NCBI GenBank assembly: GCA_023450085.1
Contig: JAEXHI010000011.1
Coordinates: 24,809 to 88,808, forward strand
Source of the DNA: Bacteroidota bacterium
GTDB lineage: Bacteria; Bacteroidota; Bacteroidia; Sphingobacteriales; Sphingobacteriaceae
Direction of reading: 5' to 3'
DNA length: 64,000 nucleotides
Made by a program: the position numbers and the translations under genes. The notes beneath the pieces were generated by a model. The model was given only the letters and a program-made list of their open reading frames with translations, did not search any database and had not been told where the DNA came from. Shown in pieces: positions 17,291 to 26,611 of this stretch. How positions within the stretch are numbered: position 1 is the stretch's first letter; each line of letters opens with the position of its first letter.

Positions 17291-18832
17291 ATGAATACAA
17301 GCCAAATTAAAAGACTAGTTGCCTTGGCATTATTGGCAACAGGTCCTTTTATTGCGTCTGCTCAATCGCAAAAGAAGAACTGGTACAATTTAGATCTTAA
17401 AGCGGATAGTGTTTTTGGAATCAGTACCGAAAAAGCATACAATGAACTTTTAAAGGGTAAAAAATCGACGACAGTAATTGTTGGCATTTTAGATAGCGGC
17501 GTTGATGGAGTTCACGAAGATTTGAAATCTGTAATGTGGGTGAACAAAAAGGAAAAAGCCGGTAATGGTAAAGATGATGACAAAAATGGTTACATCGATG
17601 ACGTTAACGGTTGGAGTTTTTTAGGTGGAAAAAATGGAAACGTTAACCAAGAGGCCTTAGAGCTTACTCGTTTAATACGTCGTGATGCTGCCCGTTTTGC
17701 CAACGTAACAGAAGAAAACGTAACTGCTAAAGATAGACCTGCTTTTGAAGCTTATTTAGCTATGAAAAAGGAGTTCGATAAAGGTTTGGCAGAAGGTAAA
17801 GCTAACCTTGCTGGTTATACAGCTTTAAAAAATGGTGTAGAGAGCATCGCTAAAAAACTAGGAAAAGAAAATCCTACTTTGGAAGATGTAAAAAACTTTA
17901 CTCCTGAAGGACAGGCTGAAAGCAATGCTAAAAATGCTTTGCTTAGAGCTTTGGCCAATACTGATTATAAAACTTTCTACGAAACTAGAGTAAAAGCTGG
18001 TTATGAGCACTTTTATGATCAGGTTAATTACAACTATAACTTGACTTTTGACCCACGTAGCATTGTTGGTGACGATGAAAACAATAGCAACCAACGTATT
18101 TATGGTAATACTGACTCTAAAGGTCCAGATCCTTCACACGGTACTCACGTAGCAGGTATTGTTGGTGCTGATAGAAAAAATACTATCGGTATTAATGGTG
18201 TTGCCGATAATGTATTGTTAATGGCCGTACGTACCGTGCCAAATGGCGATGAGCGTGATAAGGACGTTGCCAATGCAATTCGTTATGCGGTAGATAATGG
18301 TGCTAAAGTTTTGAATATGAGCTTTGGTAAGGCTTATTCTCAAGATAAAAAAGTAGTAGATGATGCGGTGAAGTATGCAGTGAGCAAAGATGTATTATTG
18401 GTACACGCCGCAGGGAACGATAATAAAAACCTTGACGTAGAGACAAATTTCCCTACCAACAAGTATGAAGACGGTACTTTGGCCGATAGCTGGATTACAG
18501 TGGGTGCTTCAACTCCTTACAACGATCGTAGGCTTAAAGCAAGTTTCTCTAACTATGGAAAAACTACAGTTGATGTATTTGCACCTGGTTTCGGTATTTA
18601 TTCTACTTACCCAGATCAAAAATATCAAGATAATAATGGTACAAGTATGGCTGCGCCAGTGGTTGCTGGTTTGGCTGCCTTAATCCGTTCTTATTATCCA
18701 AAATTATCAGCTAAGCAGGTAAAGGAAATTATCATGAATTCTGTAGAGAAAGCAGATGCGTTGAAAGATATTTCGGTTACAGGTGGTGTAGTAAATGCCT
18801 ACAATGCATTGAAATTAGCTGCAACTTACTAG
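17291..18832 (+). CDS. Secreted S8-family subtilisin-like peptidase
   Basis: 513 residues with a signal peptide (about 1-24, ending ASAQ). The catalytic triad is visible: Asp68 in GILDSGVDG, His283 in DPSHGTHVAG and Ser452 in NNGTSMAAPVVAG; the oxyanion Asn lies in HAAGNDN. About 215 residues separate Asp and His, whereas classical subtilisins have some 30; the insert is helical and charged (from about residue 105 to 265) and recurs in a Bacteroidota-specific subtilase group as far as I know. No propeptide inhibitor domain and no T9SS sorting domain are seen, so it is probably periplasmic or exported by another route. Monocistronic, with its own terminator. Confidence 0.92.
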   Translation: MNTSQIKRLVALALLATGPFIASAQSQKKNWYNLDLKADSVFGISTEKAYNELLKGKKSTTVIVGILDSGVDGVHEDLKSVMWVNKKEKAGNGKDDDKNGYIDDVNGWSFLGGKNGNVNQEALELTRLIRRDAARFANVTEENVTAKDRPAFEAYLAMKKEFDKGLAEGKANLAGYTALKNGVESIAKKLGKENPTLEDVKNFTPEGQAESNAKNALLRALANTDYKTFYETRVKAGYEHFYDQVNYNYNLTFDPRSIVGDDENNSNQRIYGNTDSKGPDPSHGTHVAGIVGADRKNTIGINGVADNVLLMAVRTVPNGDERDKDVANAIRYAVDNGAKVLNMSFGKAYSQDKKVVDDAVKYAVSKDVLLVHAAGNDNKNLDVETNFPTNKYEDGTLADSWITVGASTPYNDRRLKASFSNYGKTTVDVFAPGFGIYSTYPDQKYQDNNGTSMAAPVVAGLAALIRSYYPKLSAKQVKEIIMNSVEKADALKDISVTGGVVNAYNALKLAATY

Positions 18833-18882
18833 TGAACTGAAAAGTTAAAAGACAAACGTACAAAGTATGAATTGTCTAATAG

Positions 18883-18918
18883 AAAAGCCCCGTCCCGCAC
18901 TTGCGAGACGGGGCTTTT
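18883..18918 (+). terminator. Terminator of the subtilase gene
   Basis: AAAAGCCCCGTC (18883-18894) and GACGGGGCTTTT (18907-18918) form a perfect 12-bp stem around a 12-base loop. Confidence 0.9.
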
Positions 18919-19195
18919 TGTTTTATCGTCATTGTGAGTTACGAAGCAATCTTACAAAGTTTACGGTCCTAAAATTTGCCGCCTTAGGATTGCTTCGTAC
19001 CTCGCAATGACGACATATTTGCTGTACTGTGTTCACACTGAAGTAGTGTTTTAGTCACTGCACAGGTGAAGTTTTCGTACGGTTTAAAAAATATTCTTTT
19101 CTGGTGTAACGAATATGGGGAAGTGCTTACTTATGGTTTACTAGTCTTCGATGCTGCCTCTTTAGCGTTGGCGATTAGTATTAAAAAGATTAGTT
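18919..19195. other. Intergenic region before the first Crp-like gene
   Basis: Contains the family B palindrome at 18927-19012 and then about 180 bases with no recognisable gene or clear promoter element. Confidence 0.45.
18927..19012. repeat. Family B palindromic repeat (CGTCATTGYGAG...)
   Basis: 25-base arms at 18927-18951 and 18988-19012 pair at 23 of 25 positions around a 36-base centre. A second copy with perfect 25-bp arms is at 55138-55216. Outer core CGTCATTGCGAGG, inner core ACGAAGCAATC. Confidence 0.85.
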
Positions 19196-19813
19196 ATGCC
19201 TGTCACCTCTTTTCTTAGGTTTTTAAACCAATTGCATCCTATGAAGGCGCACTTGTTGAGCTATTTATCTGATAAAGTAACAACAGTTTCTTTTAATAAG
19301 GGAAGGTTTTTGATTAGTCCTTTGGATAAGGAGGATTATATGTATTTCTTATTTAGTGGAGCTGTGAGGGGCTTTACTAAAATAGGCCAAAAGAAAATCA
19401 CTACGTGGATTGTGGTGGAGAATAGTTTAATAGGTCGCATGAGAATAAAAGATGAGAATGATGAAGCGGAAGAATATGTAGAAGCAATAGAGTATTGTAA
19501 AGTAGTGAAAATTAGTAGAGAGCTGTTAGAGAAGCTTTACCTCAATCATTTTGAAATCAATTACATTGGACGGGTGATTGGTCAAAAACTGTATGCCGCA
19601 GCAGAAGAGCGAGCTTTTATCTGTCGATTGCCCACTGCTGAAGAAAAATATATACGTTTTTTAGCAACTTATCCTGGTTTGGTTGACCGGATATCTTTAA
19701 AATATATTGCGTTTTTTTTAGGACTTTCTGTAGAAACACTCAGTAGGACTAGAACAAAAATAGCCGTTGAAGGCAATGTGTTGAAAGTAAGAAAGATAGA
19801 TGAAAGACATTGA
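19196..19813 (+). CDS. Crp/Fnr-family regulator, paralog 1
   Basis: 205 residues. The N-terminal ~120 residues have the cyclic-nucleotide-binding beta-roll pattern in the form common in Bacteroidota (VSFNKGRFLISP, FLFSGAVRGFTK, TTWIVVENSLIG). The C-terminal part carries a helix-turn-helix, LKYIAFFLGLSVETLSRTRTKI. The classical cAMP phosphate-binding motif (RxGE...RSA) is not present, so cAMP binding should not be assumed. It is about half identical to the next gene (20145-20738), and the two precede a giant adhesin gene in the same direction, which suggests a recent local duplication and possible control of that adhesin (inference). Confidence 0.85.
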   Translation: MPVTSFLRFLNQLHPMKAHLLSYLSDKVTTVSFNKGRFLISPLDKEDYMYFLFSGAVRGFTKIGQKKITTWIVVENSLIGRMRIKDENDEAEEYVEAIEYCKVVKISRELLEKLYLNHFEINYIGRVIGQKLYAAAEERAFICRLPTAEEKYIRFLATYPGLVDRISLKYIAFFLGLSVETLSRTRTKIAVEGNVLKVRKIDERH

Positions 19814-20144
19814 TATTTGTCAATATTTTATTATCATCTATTGCTAAGATATCATCAATAATGGCGTTTTTTGTGTTAGATTCCGCGTATTATGAACTTG
19901 GATTGTGGTGGTTTTAAGCCCTATAAAGAAGATGGATGTGAAGCTCTAAAAATTTTTTATGAGACTTGGATTTATCTGTCATAACGCAAGAATTTTATTA
20001 AATACTCTTTAGCTTTCGTATGTCATAGGGTACCTTTTGTTGCTCAATCGAAAGTTAAATTAACGTTCTTAATCTTGTCTTTTGAAGTTAAAATCATTGC
20101 TGTTATAGCAAGGTTTGGTTTCAATATTTAACGCTCAAATATTT
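19814..20144. other. Spacer between the two Crp-like genes
   Basis: 331 bases, AT-rich. The only small frame of note is 19892-19984 (30 codons), which is not supported as a gene. No terminator with a long stem was seen. Confidence 0.4.
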
Positions 20145-20738
20145 ATGCCAATTACTACCTTTTTTAGCTACTTAAACCAAATATATCCTTTAAAAGAACA
20201 TCTAGTGACCTATCTCTCTGAAAAGGTAGCAACTGTTGAATTTAAAAAAGGTAAATATTTGGTCAGTCCTCTCGATAAGGAGGATTGCCTGTTTTTTATA
20301 GTGAAGGGTGCGGTTAGAGGATTTACAAAGACCACTGCCAAAAAAATTACCACTTGGTTGGAGGTGGAGAATGTGCTCATTGGCCGTATTCGTAGCATTG
20401 ATGGCCTTGGCATTACCGAAGAATACATAGAGGCCATAGAAGACTGTGAACTTGTAGTTGTTAATAAAGAGATGCTAAATTATCTCTATGATAATTATTT
20501 TGAAATCAACTATATAGGTAGGGTGCTCATTGAACGCTCTTATGCTGGTGCTGAAGAAAGGGCTTTTATTGCACGATTGCCTTCGGCCGAAGCTAAATAC
20601 TTAAGGTTTTTAAAGGCATATCCACATTTGATTGATAGGGTTCCTTTGCGGTTGATTGCTTCATTCCTCAGTGTTTCTGAAGAGACCTTAAGTAGGGTTC
20701 GTACCAAAATTGCCAAATGTGTCGAAGTGATCTCATAG
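20145..20738 (+). CDS. Crp/Fnr-family regulator, paralog 2
   Basis: 197 residues from the ATG at 20145; the frame extends 10 residues further up, but the chosen start aligns with paralog 1 (MPVTSFLRFLNQ versus MPITTFFSYLNQ). It has the same beta-roll domain (VEFKKGKYLVSP, FIVKGAVRGFTK, TTWLEVENVLIG) and helix-turn-helix (LRLIASFLSVSEETLSRVRTKI). It ends 117 bases before the adhesin start. Ligand unknown; the cAMP phosphate-binding residues are again not evident. Confidence 0.85.
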   Translation: MPITTFFSYLNQIYPLKEHLVTYLSEKVATVEFKKGKYLVSPLDKEDCLFFIVKGAVRGFTKTTAKKITTWLEVENVLIGRIRSIDGLGITEEYIEAIEDCELVVVNKEMLNYLYDNYFEINYIGRVLIERSYAGAEERAFIARLPSAEAKYLRFLKAYPHLIDRVPLRLIASFLSVSEETLSRVRTKIAKCVEVIS

Positions 20739-20855
20739 CCATTTTGTTGTTGGTAGAGATAAAGAATTGTTGATTTTTATCAAGGGTATATTCTTTTTAA
20801 GGGTGCTACGGACAGTATGATCACGTTTTTTTGTATCATAAAAAAACAATATATC

Positions 20856-23800
20856 ATGATCTATTTTAACGACTCTTTTCGAAAGAGATTTTGCATGGCA
20901 TTGATTATATGCTGTGCTTTTCTCGGGATTGGAATGAGTAAGCTACGGGCGCAAACGCTCGCCGCTGGAGACATTGCCTTTATTGGCTATGACTTTGGAG
21001 CGGTAGATGGCTTCTCGTTCATTGTTCTCAAAACAATCCCAGCTGGTGAAACTATTTATTTCGCCGAACAAGGATGGACCGCTACAGGCTGGGCCGACAA
21101 CACAGAAACGCACTTACGATGGATTACCCCATCGGCAGTACCTTGTGGAACGATTATCTCAATTGTAGAGACTGCGGCGGATGTTTTTACGGTAACAGGT
21201 ACAAGTGGCGTAACTATTGCTCTCAATTCCAGTTTTAACCTCTCGGGTGGAGACCAGATAATTGCTTACCAAAGCACATCTGGGGTTAGGCCTGCCAACC
21301 CTATCTTTATTGCCGCTGTTCATGGCGACTATAACAGTACGAATTACGACCCAGTGACTACGTGGAATAGTAGTGCCGTAACTGGTGTGGCCGAAAGTAT
21401 TGTGCCGACTGGACTTACCAATGGTGTAAACTGTGTTTCGCTTTTTCCTGCTCCTGGACCTGAGGTTGCCAATAGCAAATATTCTGGAACTTTAACCGGA
21501 ACGGCTACCGTATTAAGAGCTGCTATTAACAACCCCGCTAACTGGATACATGATGGCACTGCTTCCTTAGGGATAACACCAGTGGGCTATCCTACGCCAA
21601 ATGTAAATTGTACAGTTGTGGTGAATGCAACCGTATCAACAAGCACTGCGACTGGCGTTGGAGCGGTAAAAGCTACCTTAGGTGGAAATATAACTGCAGA
21701 CGGAGGAGCTTCAGTTACCGAAAGAGGAATAGTATGGGGCTTAACGGCCGATCCAACAACTTCAGATAACAAAGTAACCATCGGAACTGGAACTGGTTCA
21801 TTTAGTTCGGTTGTTTCGTCGTTACCATCTGCAACAACAATTCACTTCAGAGCATATGCGATCAACTCATCTGGAACTGCTTATGGAAGTGATGCAACTT
21901 TTACAACCAATGCCGCGTTAACAGCTACTACTTCCTCTACTAATGTTTCATGTAACGGCGGTTCCAATGGTACTGCTACCGTTACGGCATCTGGAGGTGT
22001 AACGCCTTATACGTATTCATGGTCTCCTGCCGGAGGTACAGCGGCAACTGCTAGTGGTTTAACGGCACTTGCTTACACTTGTACCATTACTGACAACGAA
22101 GGTACTTCAATTAGCAGAAGTGTAACCATTACCCAACCAACTACTTTAACAGCAACTTCATCTAAAACAAATGTAAGCTGTAATGGTGGTTCTAATGGAA
22201 CCGCTACAGTAGTGGCAACAGGAGGTGCAGCGCCTTATACTTATTCATGGTCTCCATCAGGAGGTACGGCAGCAACTGCATCTGGTTTAGCTGTAGGTAA
22301 TTATACCGTTACTATTACCGATAATAACGGATGTACGACTACCAGAGGCTTTACCATTACACAGCCAACGGCAATGTCGATTACTACTTCTAAAACTGAT
22401 GTAGCTTGTAACGGTGGTTCAACTGGTGTGGCAACTGTAAATGTTACTGGAGGTGTGCCTCCATATGCCTACTCATGGTCGCCATCAGGCGGAACAGCTG
22501 CGTCTGCTACTGGATTAACTGCAGGTACTTATACCGTTACCATTACCGATGCTGCCAGTTGTACGGCTACGAGAACTTTTACAATCAGCCAGCCAACGGC
22601 AATTTCAGTTACGCCTTCGCAAACTAATGTTGCTTGTAATGGCGGTTCAAACGGTACGGCTTCCGTTGCTGTAACGGGTGGTACGCCAGGATATACCTAT
22701 TCATGGGCACCATCGGGTGGTACAGCGGCCACGGCAACTGGATTAGCAGCAGGGACCTATACTTGTACCATTACCGATGCCAATGCCTGTACTAAAACAC
22801 AAACGTTTACCATTACCCAACCAACAGCTTTTACGGCCACTACCTCATTTACTACTGTTTCTTGTAACGGTGGTTCAAATGGAACGGCTAGCGTAGTTCC
22901 AAGTGGTGGTACTGGTCCATATACTTATTCATGGGCCCCATCAGGTGGTACAGCAGCCACAGCTACTGGTTTAGCAATAGGTACTTATACCGTAACGGTT
23001 ACGGATGCCAATGCTTGTTCTATCACAAGATCGGTCACCATTACCCAGCCAAGCGCTTTAACTTCTACCGCTTCAATGACTACAGTTGCTTGTAATGGTG
23101 GTTCAACTGGAGTAGCTAGCATTAATGTTTCTGGAGGAACTGCACCTTATACCTATTCATGGGCGCCAAGTGGTGGTACAGCAGCTACGGCTTCTGGATT
23201 GCCTGTAGGTGTTTATACGGTTACGGTAACCGATGCGAATGCTTGTACCTTAACTAGGTCATTTACCATTACCCAGCCAACGGCAATTTCAGTTACGCCT
23301 TCGCAAACTAATGTTGCTTGTAATGGCGGTACAAACGGTACGGCTTCCGTTGCTGTAACGGGTGGTACGCCAGGATATACCTATTCATGGGCGCCAAGTG
23401 GTGGCACAGCAGCTACGGCAACTGGATTAGCAGCAGGGACCTATACTTGTACCATTACCGATGCCAATGCCTGTACTAAAACACAAACGTTTACCATTAC
23501 CCAACCAACGGCTTTTACAGCCACTACCTCATTTACTACGGTTTCTTGTAACGGTGGTTCAAATGGTACAGCAACTGTAACTCCTTCAGGAGGAACAGGA
23601 CCTTATACCTATTCATGGGCACCTTCTGGTGGCACGGCGGCAACTGCTACTGGTTTAGCAATAGGTACTTATACCGTAACGGTTACGGATGCCAATGCTT
23701 GTTCTATCACAAGATCGGTCACCATCACCCAACCAACTGCTTTAACTTCTACCGCGTCAATGACTACAGTTGCTTGTAACGGTGGTTCAAACGGCATGGC

Positions 23801-24989
23801 TACTGTTAATGTTTCTGGTGGTACTGCTCCATATACCTATTCATGGGCTCCATCAGGAGGTACAGGAGCAACTGCTACTGGTTTAGCTGTAGGTACTTAT
23901 ACGGTTACAGTTACTGATGCGAATGCTTGTACCTTAACTAGGTCATTTACCATTACCCAGCCAACGGCTTTAACTTCTACCGCATCAATGACTACGGTTG
24001 CTTGTAACGGTGGTTCAAATGGTGTGGCTAGTATTAATGTTTCCGGTGGTACGGCACCATATACCTATTCATGGGCTCCATTAGGTGGTACAGCGGCAAC
24101 CGCTTCTGGTCTTCCTGTGGGTGTTTATACGGTTACGGTTACTGATGCCAATGCTTGTACCTTAACCAGATCATTTACTATTACCCAGCCAACGGCATTG
24201 CAATTGACTTATTCAGGTGCTGCTGTGGTGAATATAAATACAGCATTCTCATATACTTTCGCCGCAGCCGGAGGAACAATGGGCTATTCATATAGTAGCT
24301 CAGGTATGCTTCCAACTGGATTAACATTGTCTGCAGGAGGTATATTGTCAGGCACGCCAACTGCTGCTGGAGATTATAGCTTCACCGTTTCGGTAACGGA
24401 TGCGAATGCTTGTACTAAAACGGTGCCCGTAAGTATAAAAGTAGAGGGTGCATTACCGGTAGATTTGATCAATTTTGCTGCAAAAACAGTAGCTACTGGT
24501 GTTGAGGTTACTTGGACTACTACGTCTGAGTCGAATTCTTCGCACTTTGAATTATTACATGCTACAGAAAAAGGAGAGTTTAAACCGCTTACCAAAGTAA
24601 CTGCACTAGGCGATTCTAAAACGGGGAAACGTTATGCTTTCTTGCATAAAAATGCCGTAAATGGGCAAAACTACTATCAGTTATTGCAAGTTGATAAAAA
24701 TGGCGACACTAAAGATTATGGGGTAAAACAAGTTAACTTCAGTCAAGCTAAAGAAGAGGTGGAATTGTACCCTAATCCAGCTTCGCATGCAATCACGGTT
24801 AAATTCCCAGCAAATGTATACAGCCAGTTACAAGTGGTTGATATGTTAGGAAAAGTGGTAATGAGTGGTAAAATCACTGCTAAAGACCAAGAGCATAAGC
24901 TAAATATTGCTTTGTTGCCTGCTGGTGTTTACACAGTGGTATTGTCATCAGGACATTCAAAAACAGTTCATAAATTCATTAAGCAATAA
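20856..24989 (+). CDS. Giant SprB-repeat surface adhesin with T9SS sorting domain
   Basis: 1377 residues from the ATG at 20856, which gives a usable signal peptide ending LRAQ; the upstream ATG at 20817 would add 13 residues before it. In order: an N-terminal domain (about 35-240) beginning AAGDIAFIGYDFGAVDG, a beta-rich module often seen at the start of Bacteroidota surface proteins; a fibronectin-like module (about 250-350, ASVTERGIVWG, HFRAYAINSSGTAYG); ten tandem 76-residue SprB repeats (about 353-1113) each with a CNGG-TG-TV, YTYSW-PSGGTA, TVTITDANAC and TITQPTA pattern; an Ig-like putative module (SGTPTAAGDYSFTV); and a type A T9SS sorting domain (YPNPASHAITV to the end). SprB of Flavobacterium is a gliding adhesin built from such repeats, so a role in adhesion or motility is likely. 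Confidence 0.92.
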   Translation: MIYFNDSFRKRFCMALIICCAFLGIGMSKLRAQTLAAGDIAFIGYDFGAVDGFSFIVLKTIPAGETIYFAEQGWTATGWADNTETHLRWITPSAVPCGTIISIVETAADVFTVTGTSGVTIALNSSFNLSGGDQIIAYQSTSGVRPANPIFIAAVHGDYNSTNYDPVTTWNSSAVTGVAESIVPTGLTNGVNCVSLFPAPGPEVANSKYSGTLTGTATVLRAAINNPANWIHDGTASLGITPVGYPTPNVNCTVVVNATVSTSTATGVGAVKATLGGNITADGGASVTERGIVWGLTADPTTSDNKVTIGTGTGSFSSVVSSLPSATTIHFRAYAINSSGTAYGSDATFTTNAALTATTSSTNVSCNGGSNGTATVTASGGVTPYTYSWSPAGGTAATASGLTALAYTCTITDNEGTSISRSVTITQPTTLTATSSKTNVSCNGGSNGTATVVATGGAAPYTYSWSPSGGTAATASGLAVGNYTVTITDNNGCTTTRGFTITQPTAMSITTSKTDVACNGGSTGVATVNVTGGVPPYAYSWSPSGGTAASATGLTAGTYTVTITDAASCTATRTFTISQPTAISVTPSQTNVACNGGSNGTASVAVTGGTPGYTYSWAPSGGTAATATGLAAGTYTCTITDANACTKTQTFTITQPTAFTATTSFTTVSCNGGSNGTASVVPSGGTGPYTYSWAPSGGTAATATGLAIGTYTVTVTDANACSITRSVTITQPSALTSTASMTTVACNGGSTGVASINVSGGTAPYTYSWAPSGGTAATASGLPVGVYTVTVTDANACTLTRSFTITQPTAISVTPSQTNVACNGGTNGTASVAVTGGTPGYTYSWAPSGGTAATATGLAAGTYTCTITDANACTKTQTFTITQPTAFTATTSFTTVSCNGGSNGTATVTPSGGTGPYTYSWAPSGGTAATATGLAIGTYTVTVTDANACSITRSVTITQPTALTSTASMTTVACNGGSNGMATVNVSGGTAPYTYSWAPSGGTGATATGLAVGTYTVTVTDANACTLTRSFTITQPTALTSTASMTTVACNGGSNGVASINVSGGTAPYTYSWAPLGGTAATASGLPVGVYTVTVTDANACTLTRSFTITQPTALQLTYSGAAVVNINTAFSYTFAAAGGTMGYSYSSSGMLPTGLTLSAGGILSGTPTAAGDYSFTVSVTDANACTKTVPVSIKVEGALPVDLINFAAKTVATGVEVTWTTTSESNSSHFELLHATEKGEFKPLTKVTALGDSKTGKRYAFLHKNAVNGQNYYQLLQVDKNGDTKDYGVKQVNFSQAKEEVELYPNPASHAITVKFPANVYSQLQVVDMLGKVVMSGKITAKDQEHKLNIALLPAGVYTVVLSSGHSKTVHKFIKQ
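21914..24195 (+). repeat. Ten tandem 228-bp repeats with a 684-bp higher-order period
   Basis: Each repeat encodes one 76-residue SprB module. Repeats 4-5-6 and 7-8-9 are near-copies as a block: the same string AATTTCAGTTACGCC occurs at 22601 and 23285, exactly 684 bp (3 x 228) apart. Synonymous differences between other repeats show they are older. Confidence 0.85.
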
Positions 24990-25021
24990 ATAAATTATTG
25001 TTTACGCTTTTATGCGCTCTC

Positions 25022-25058
25022 GGCCCCTTGCTTATACTGATAAGCAGGGGGCTTTTTT
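25022..25058. terminator. Terminator of the adhesin gene
   Basis: GCCCCTTGCTTA (25023-25034) pairs with TAAGCAGGGGGC (25041-25052) with one mismatch, then a T run. Its 3' part overlaps the last codons of the convergent CoA-transferase gene. Confidence 0.8.
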
Positions 25059-26543
25059 CATACTACCATTTTCTCTTAATGAAATATGCCAGCTAAAGGC
25101 TTCTTCCAATAAGTGTGGTGTTTGTCCACCGCGTTCATTAGATGCCCTGTCGAAATAGCTTTGTAGTTCTGTTCTGTATTCGGGATGTACGCATTTGTCA
25201 ATAATTACTTGTGCTCGTTGTCGTGGTGCTAAACCTCTTAAATCTGCTAACCCTTGTTCGGTTACAATAATGTCCACATCGTGTTCGCAGTGATCAACAT
25301 GTGATACCATAGGTACAATACACGAAATGTTATTTCCCTTGGCCACCGAAGTGGTTACGAAAATGCTGAGGTAAGAATTACGAGCAAAATCTCCTGAGCC
25401 CCCTATGCCATTCATCATGTGCGTTCCGCTCACGTGAGTAGAATTTACATTGCCATAAATGTCACATTCTAAGGCGGTGTTGATGGCAATAATTCCCAGT
25501 CTTCTGATGACTTCTGCGGCATTGCTAATGTCTTGAGGGCGGAGCATTACCTTGTCTTTGTAAGTGTCGAAATTGGAAAATATCTTATCGTAATAGCCTT
25601 GAGAAACCGTGATGGAAGAGCCAGAAGCAAATAATAATTTCCCTGAATCCAATAAATCAAAGGTGCTATCCTGTAGCACTTCTGAATACATGGTTAAATC
25701 TTCAAAATCGCTATGTACAAAACCTGTTAATACTGCATTGGCCACTTTTCCGATGCCCGCTTGTAATGGCAGTAAAGACTTGGTTAAATTCCCCTTGGCT
25801 ACTTCTTGGTTAAAGAAACGGACTAAATGGTTGGCAATGGCTTTGGTAGAAGCATCTGGAGCTTCAATTTCCGCAGGGCTATCTGTTTTTTGGGTAATCA
25901 CAATACCCACAATTTTATCTGGATTAATGGCAATCACCGAAGAGCCAACCTTGGTATTGGCTTTTGTAATTGGGATTTCTCTACGATTAGGATATTCGCC
26001 AGTAGAAAAAATATCATGAATGCCTTTAATGGATAGGGGGACGGATAAGTTCAGTTCAATGATGATTTTTTCGGCCAATGCCGCAAATGAAGCTGAGTTA
26101 CCTACAGAAGTGGTGGGTACAATACTTCCGTCTTCTTCAATCAAACAAGCCTCTAGGATGGCAATGTCGATCTTTGGAAAATTGTTGGCACGCAATAAAT
26201 TGGCAGTTTCTCCCAAATGTTGGTCGATAAAAAATACCTCACCTCTATTAATGGCCTTTCGCATAATAGGATCAACTTGGAAAGGTAAGCGTAAGGATAG
26301 AGCTCCTGCTTCTACCAGCGCACCATCAGTTCCCTGCCCTAAAGAAGCTCCCGTCATTAAGGTTACTTTTAACGGGTCGGCATGTGCTCTTTCGGCCAAA
26401 GCCATTAGCACGGCTTTACTATCCCCCGCTTTGGTGAAGCCGCTGGAAGCTACTACTATCTTATCTTTAAACATCATTGCCGCTTCTTGCGCAGTAATGA
26501 TCAGTTCTTCTAGTTCTGGTTTAAGTATTCTGTTCTCGTACAT
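25032..26543 (-). CDS. Acetyl-CoA hydrolase/succinate CoA-transferase family enzyme
   Basis: 503 residues from the ATG at 26543. The frame runs 54 bases further upstream, but a -7 box (TACATTTG) lies in that stretch, so the shorter start is chosen. The sequence matches the family of acetyl-CoA hydrolases and succinyl-CoA:acetate CoA-transferases: SSGFTKAGDSKAV near the N terminus, MYSEVLQD with Glu288 as the likely glutamyl-CoA residue, ECDIYGNVNSTHV, and the NGIGGSGDFARNSYLS loop. The family moves CoA between acids such as acetate and succinate in the cytoplasm; which acids are used here cannot be told. The neighbouring AraC gene (26612-27454), on the same strand upstream, may be co-transcribed or control it. 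Confidence 0.88.
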   Translation of the reverse strand: MYENRILKPELEELIITAQEAAMMFKDKIVVASSGFTKAGDSKAVLMALAERAHADPLKVTLMTGASLGQGTDGALVEAGALSLRLPFQVDPIMRKAINRGEVFFIDQHLGETANLLRANNFPKIDIAILEACLIEEDGSIVPTTSVGNSASFAALAEKIIIELNLSVPLSIKGIHDIFSTGEYPNRREIPITKANTKVGSSVIAINPDKIVGIVITQKTDSPAEIEAPDASTKAIANHLVRFFNQEVAKGNLTKSLLPLQAGIGKVANAVLTGFVHSDFEDLTMYSEVLQDSTFDLLDSGKLLFASGSSITVSQGYYDKIFSNFDTYKDKVMLRPQDISNAAEVIRRLGIIAINTALECDIYGNVNSTHVSGTHMMNGIGGSGDFARNSYLSIFVTTSVAKGNNISCIVPMVSHVDHCEHDVDIIVTEQGLADLRGLAPRQRAQVIIDKCVHPEYRTELQSYFDRASNERGGQTPHLLEEAFSWHISLRENGSMKKAPCLSV

Positions 26544-26571
26544 ACTATTTGGCGTGATTAACAAATGTATG

Positions 26572-26579
26572 GGCTGGGT
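26572..26579 (-). promoter_or_regulatory. -7 box (TACATTTG) of the CoA-transferase gene
   Basis: CAAATGTA on the plus strand is TACATTTG on the minus strand, full match to TAnnTTTG, 28 bases before the chosen ATG at 26543. Confidence 0.55.
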
Positions 26580-26611
26580 TTTTTGGCTTATTATCAATTA
26601 GTGACATAGTT

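Noticed and set aside
19892..19984. 30-codon frame between the Crp-like genes with a faint ECF-sigma-like stretch
   Set aside because: Too short and without ribosome site; the resemblance covers a few residues only.
21914..24195. CRISPR-like regular array
   Set aside because: The 228-bp period is coding, with 76-residue SprB modules throughout; there are no short repeats with unique spacers.
26020..26601. 193-codon plus-strand frame
   Set aside because: Antisense to the CoA-transferase gene, no domain recognised.
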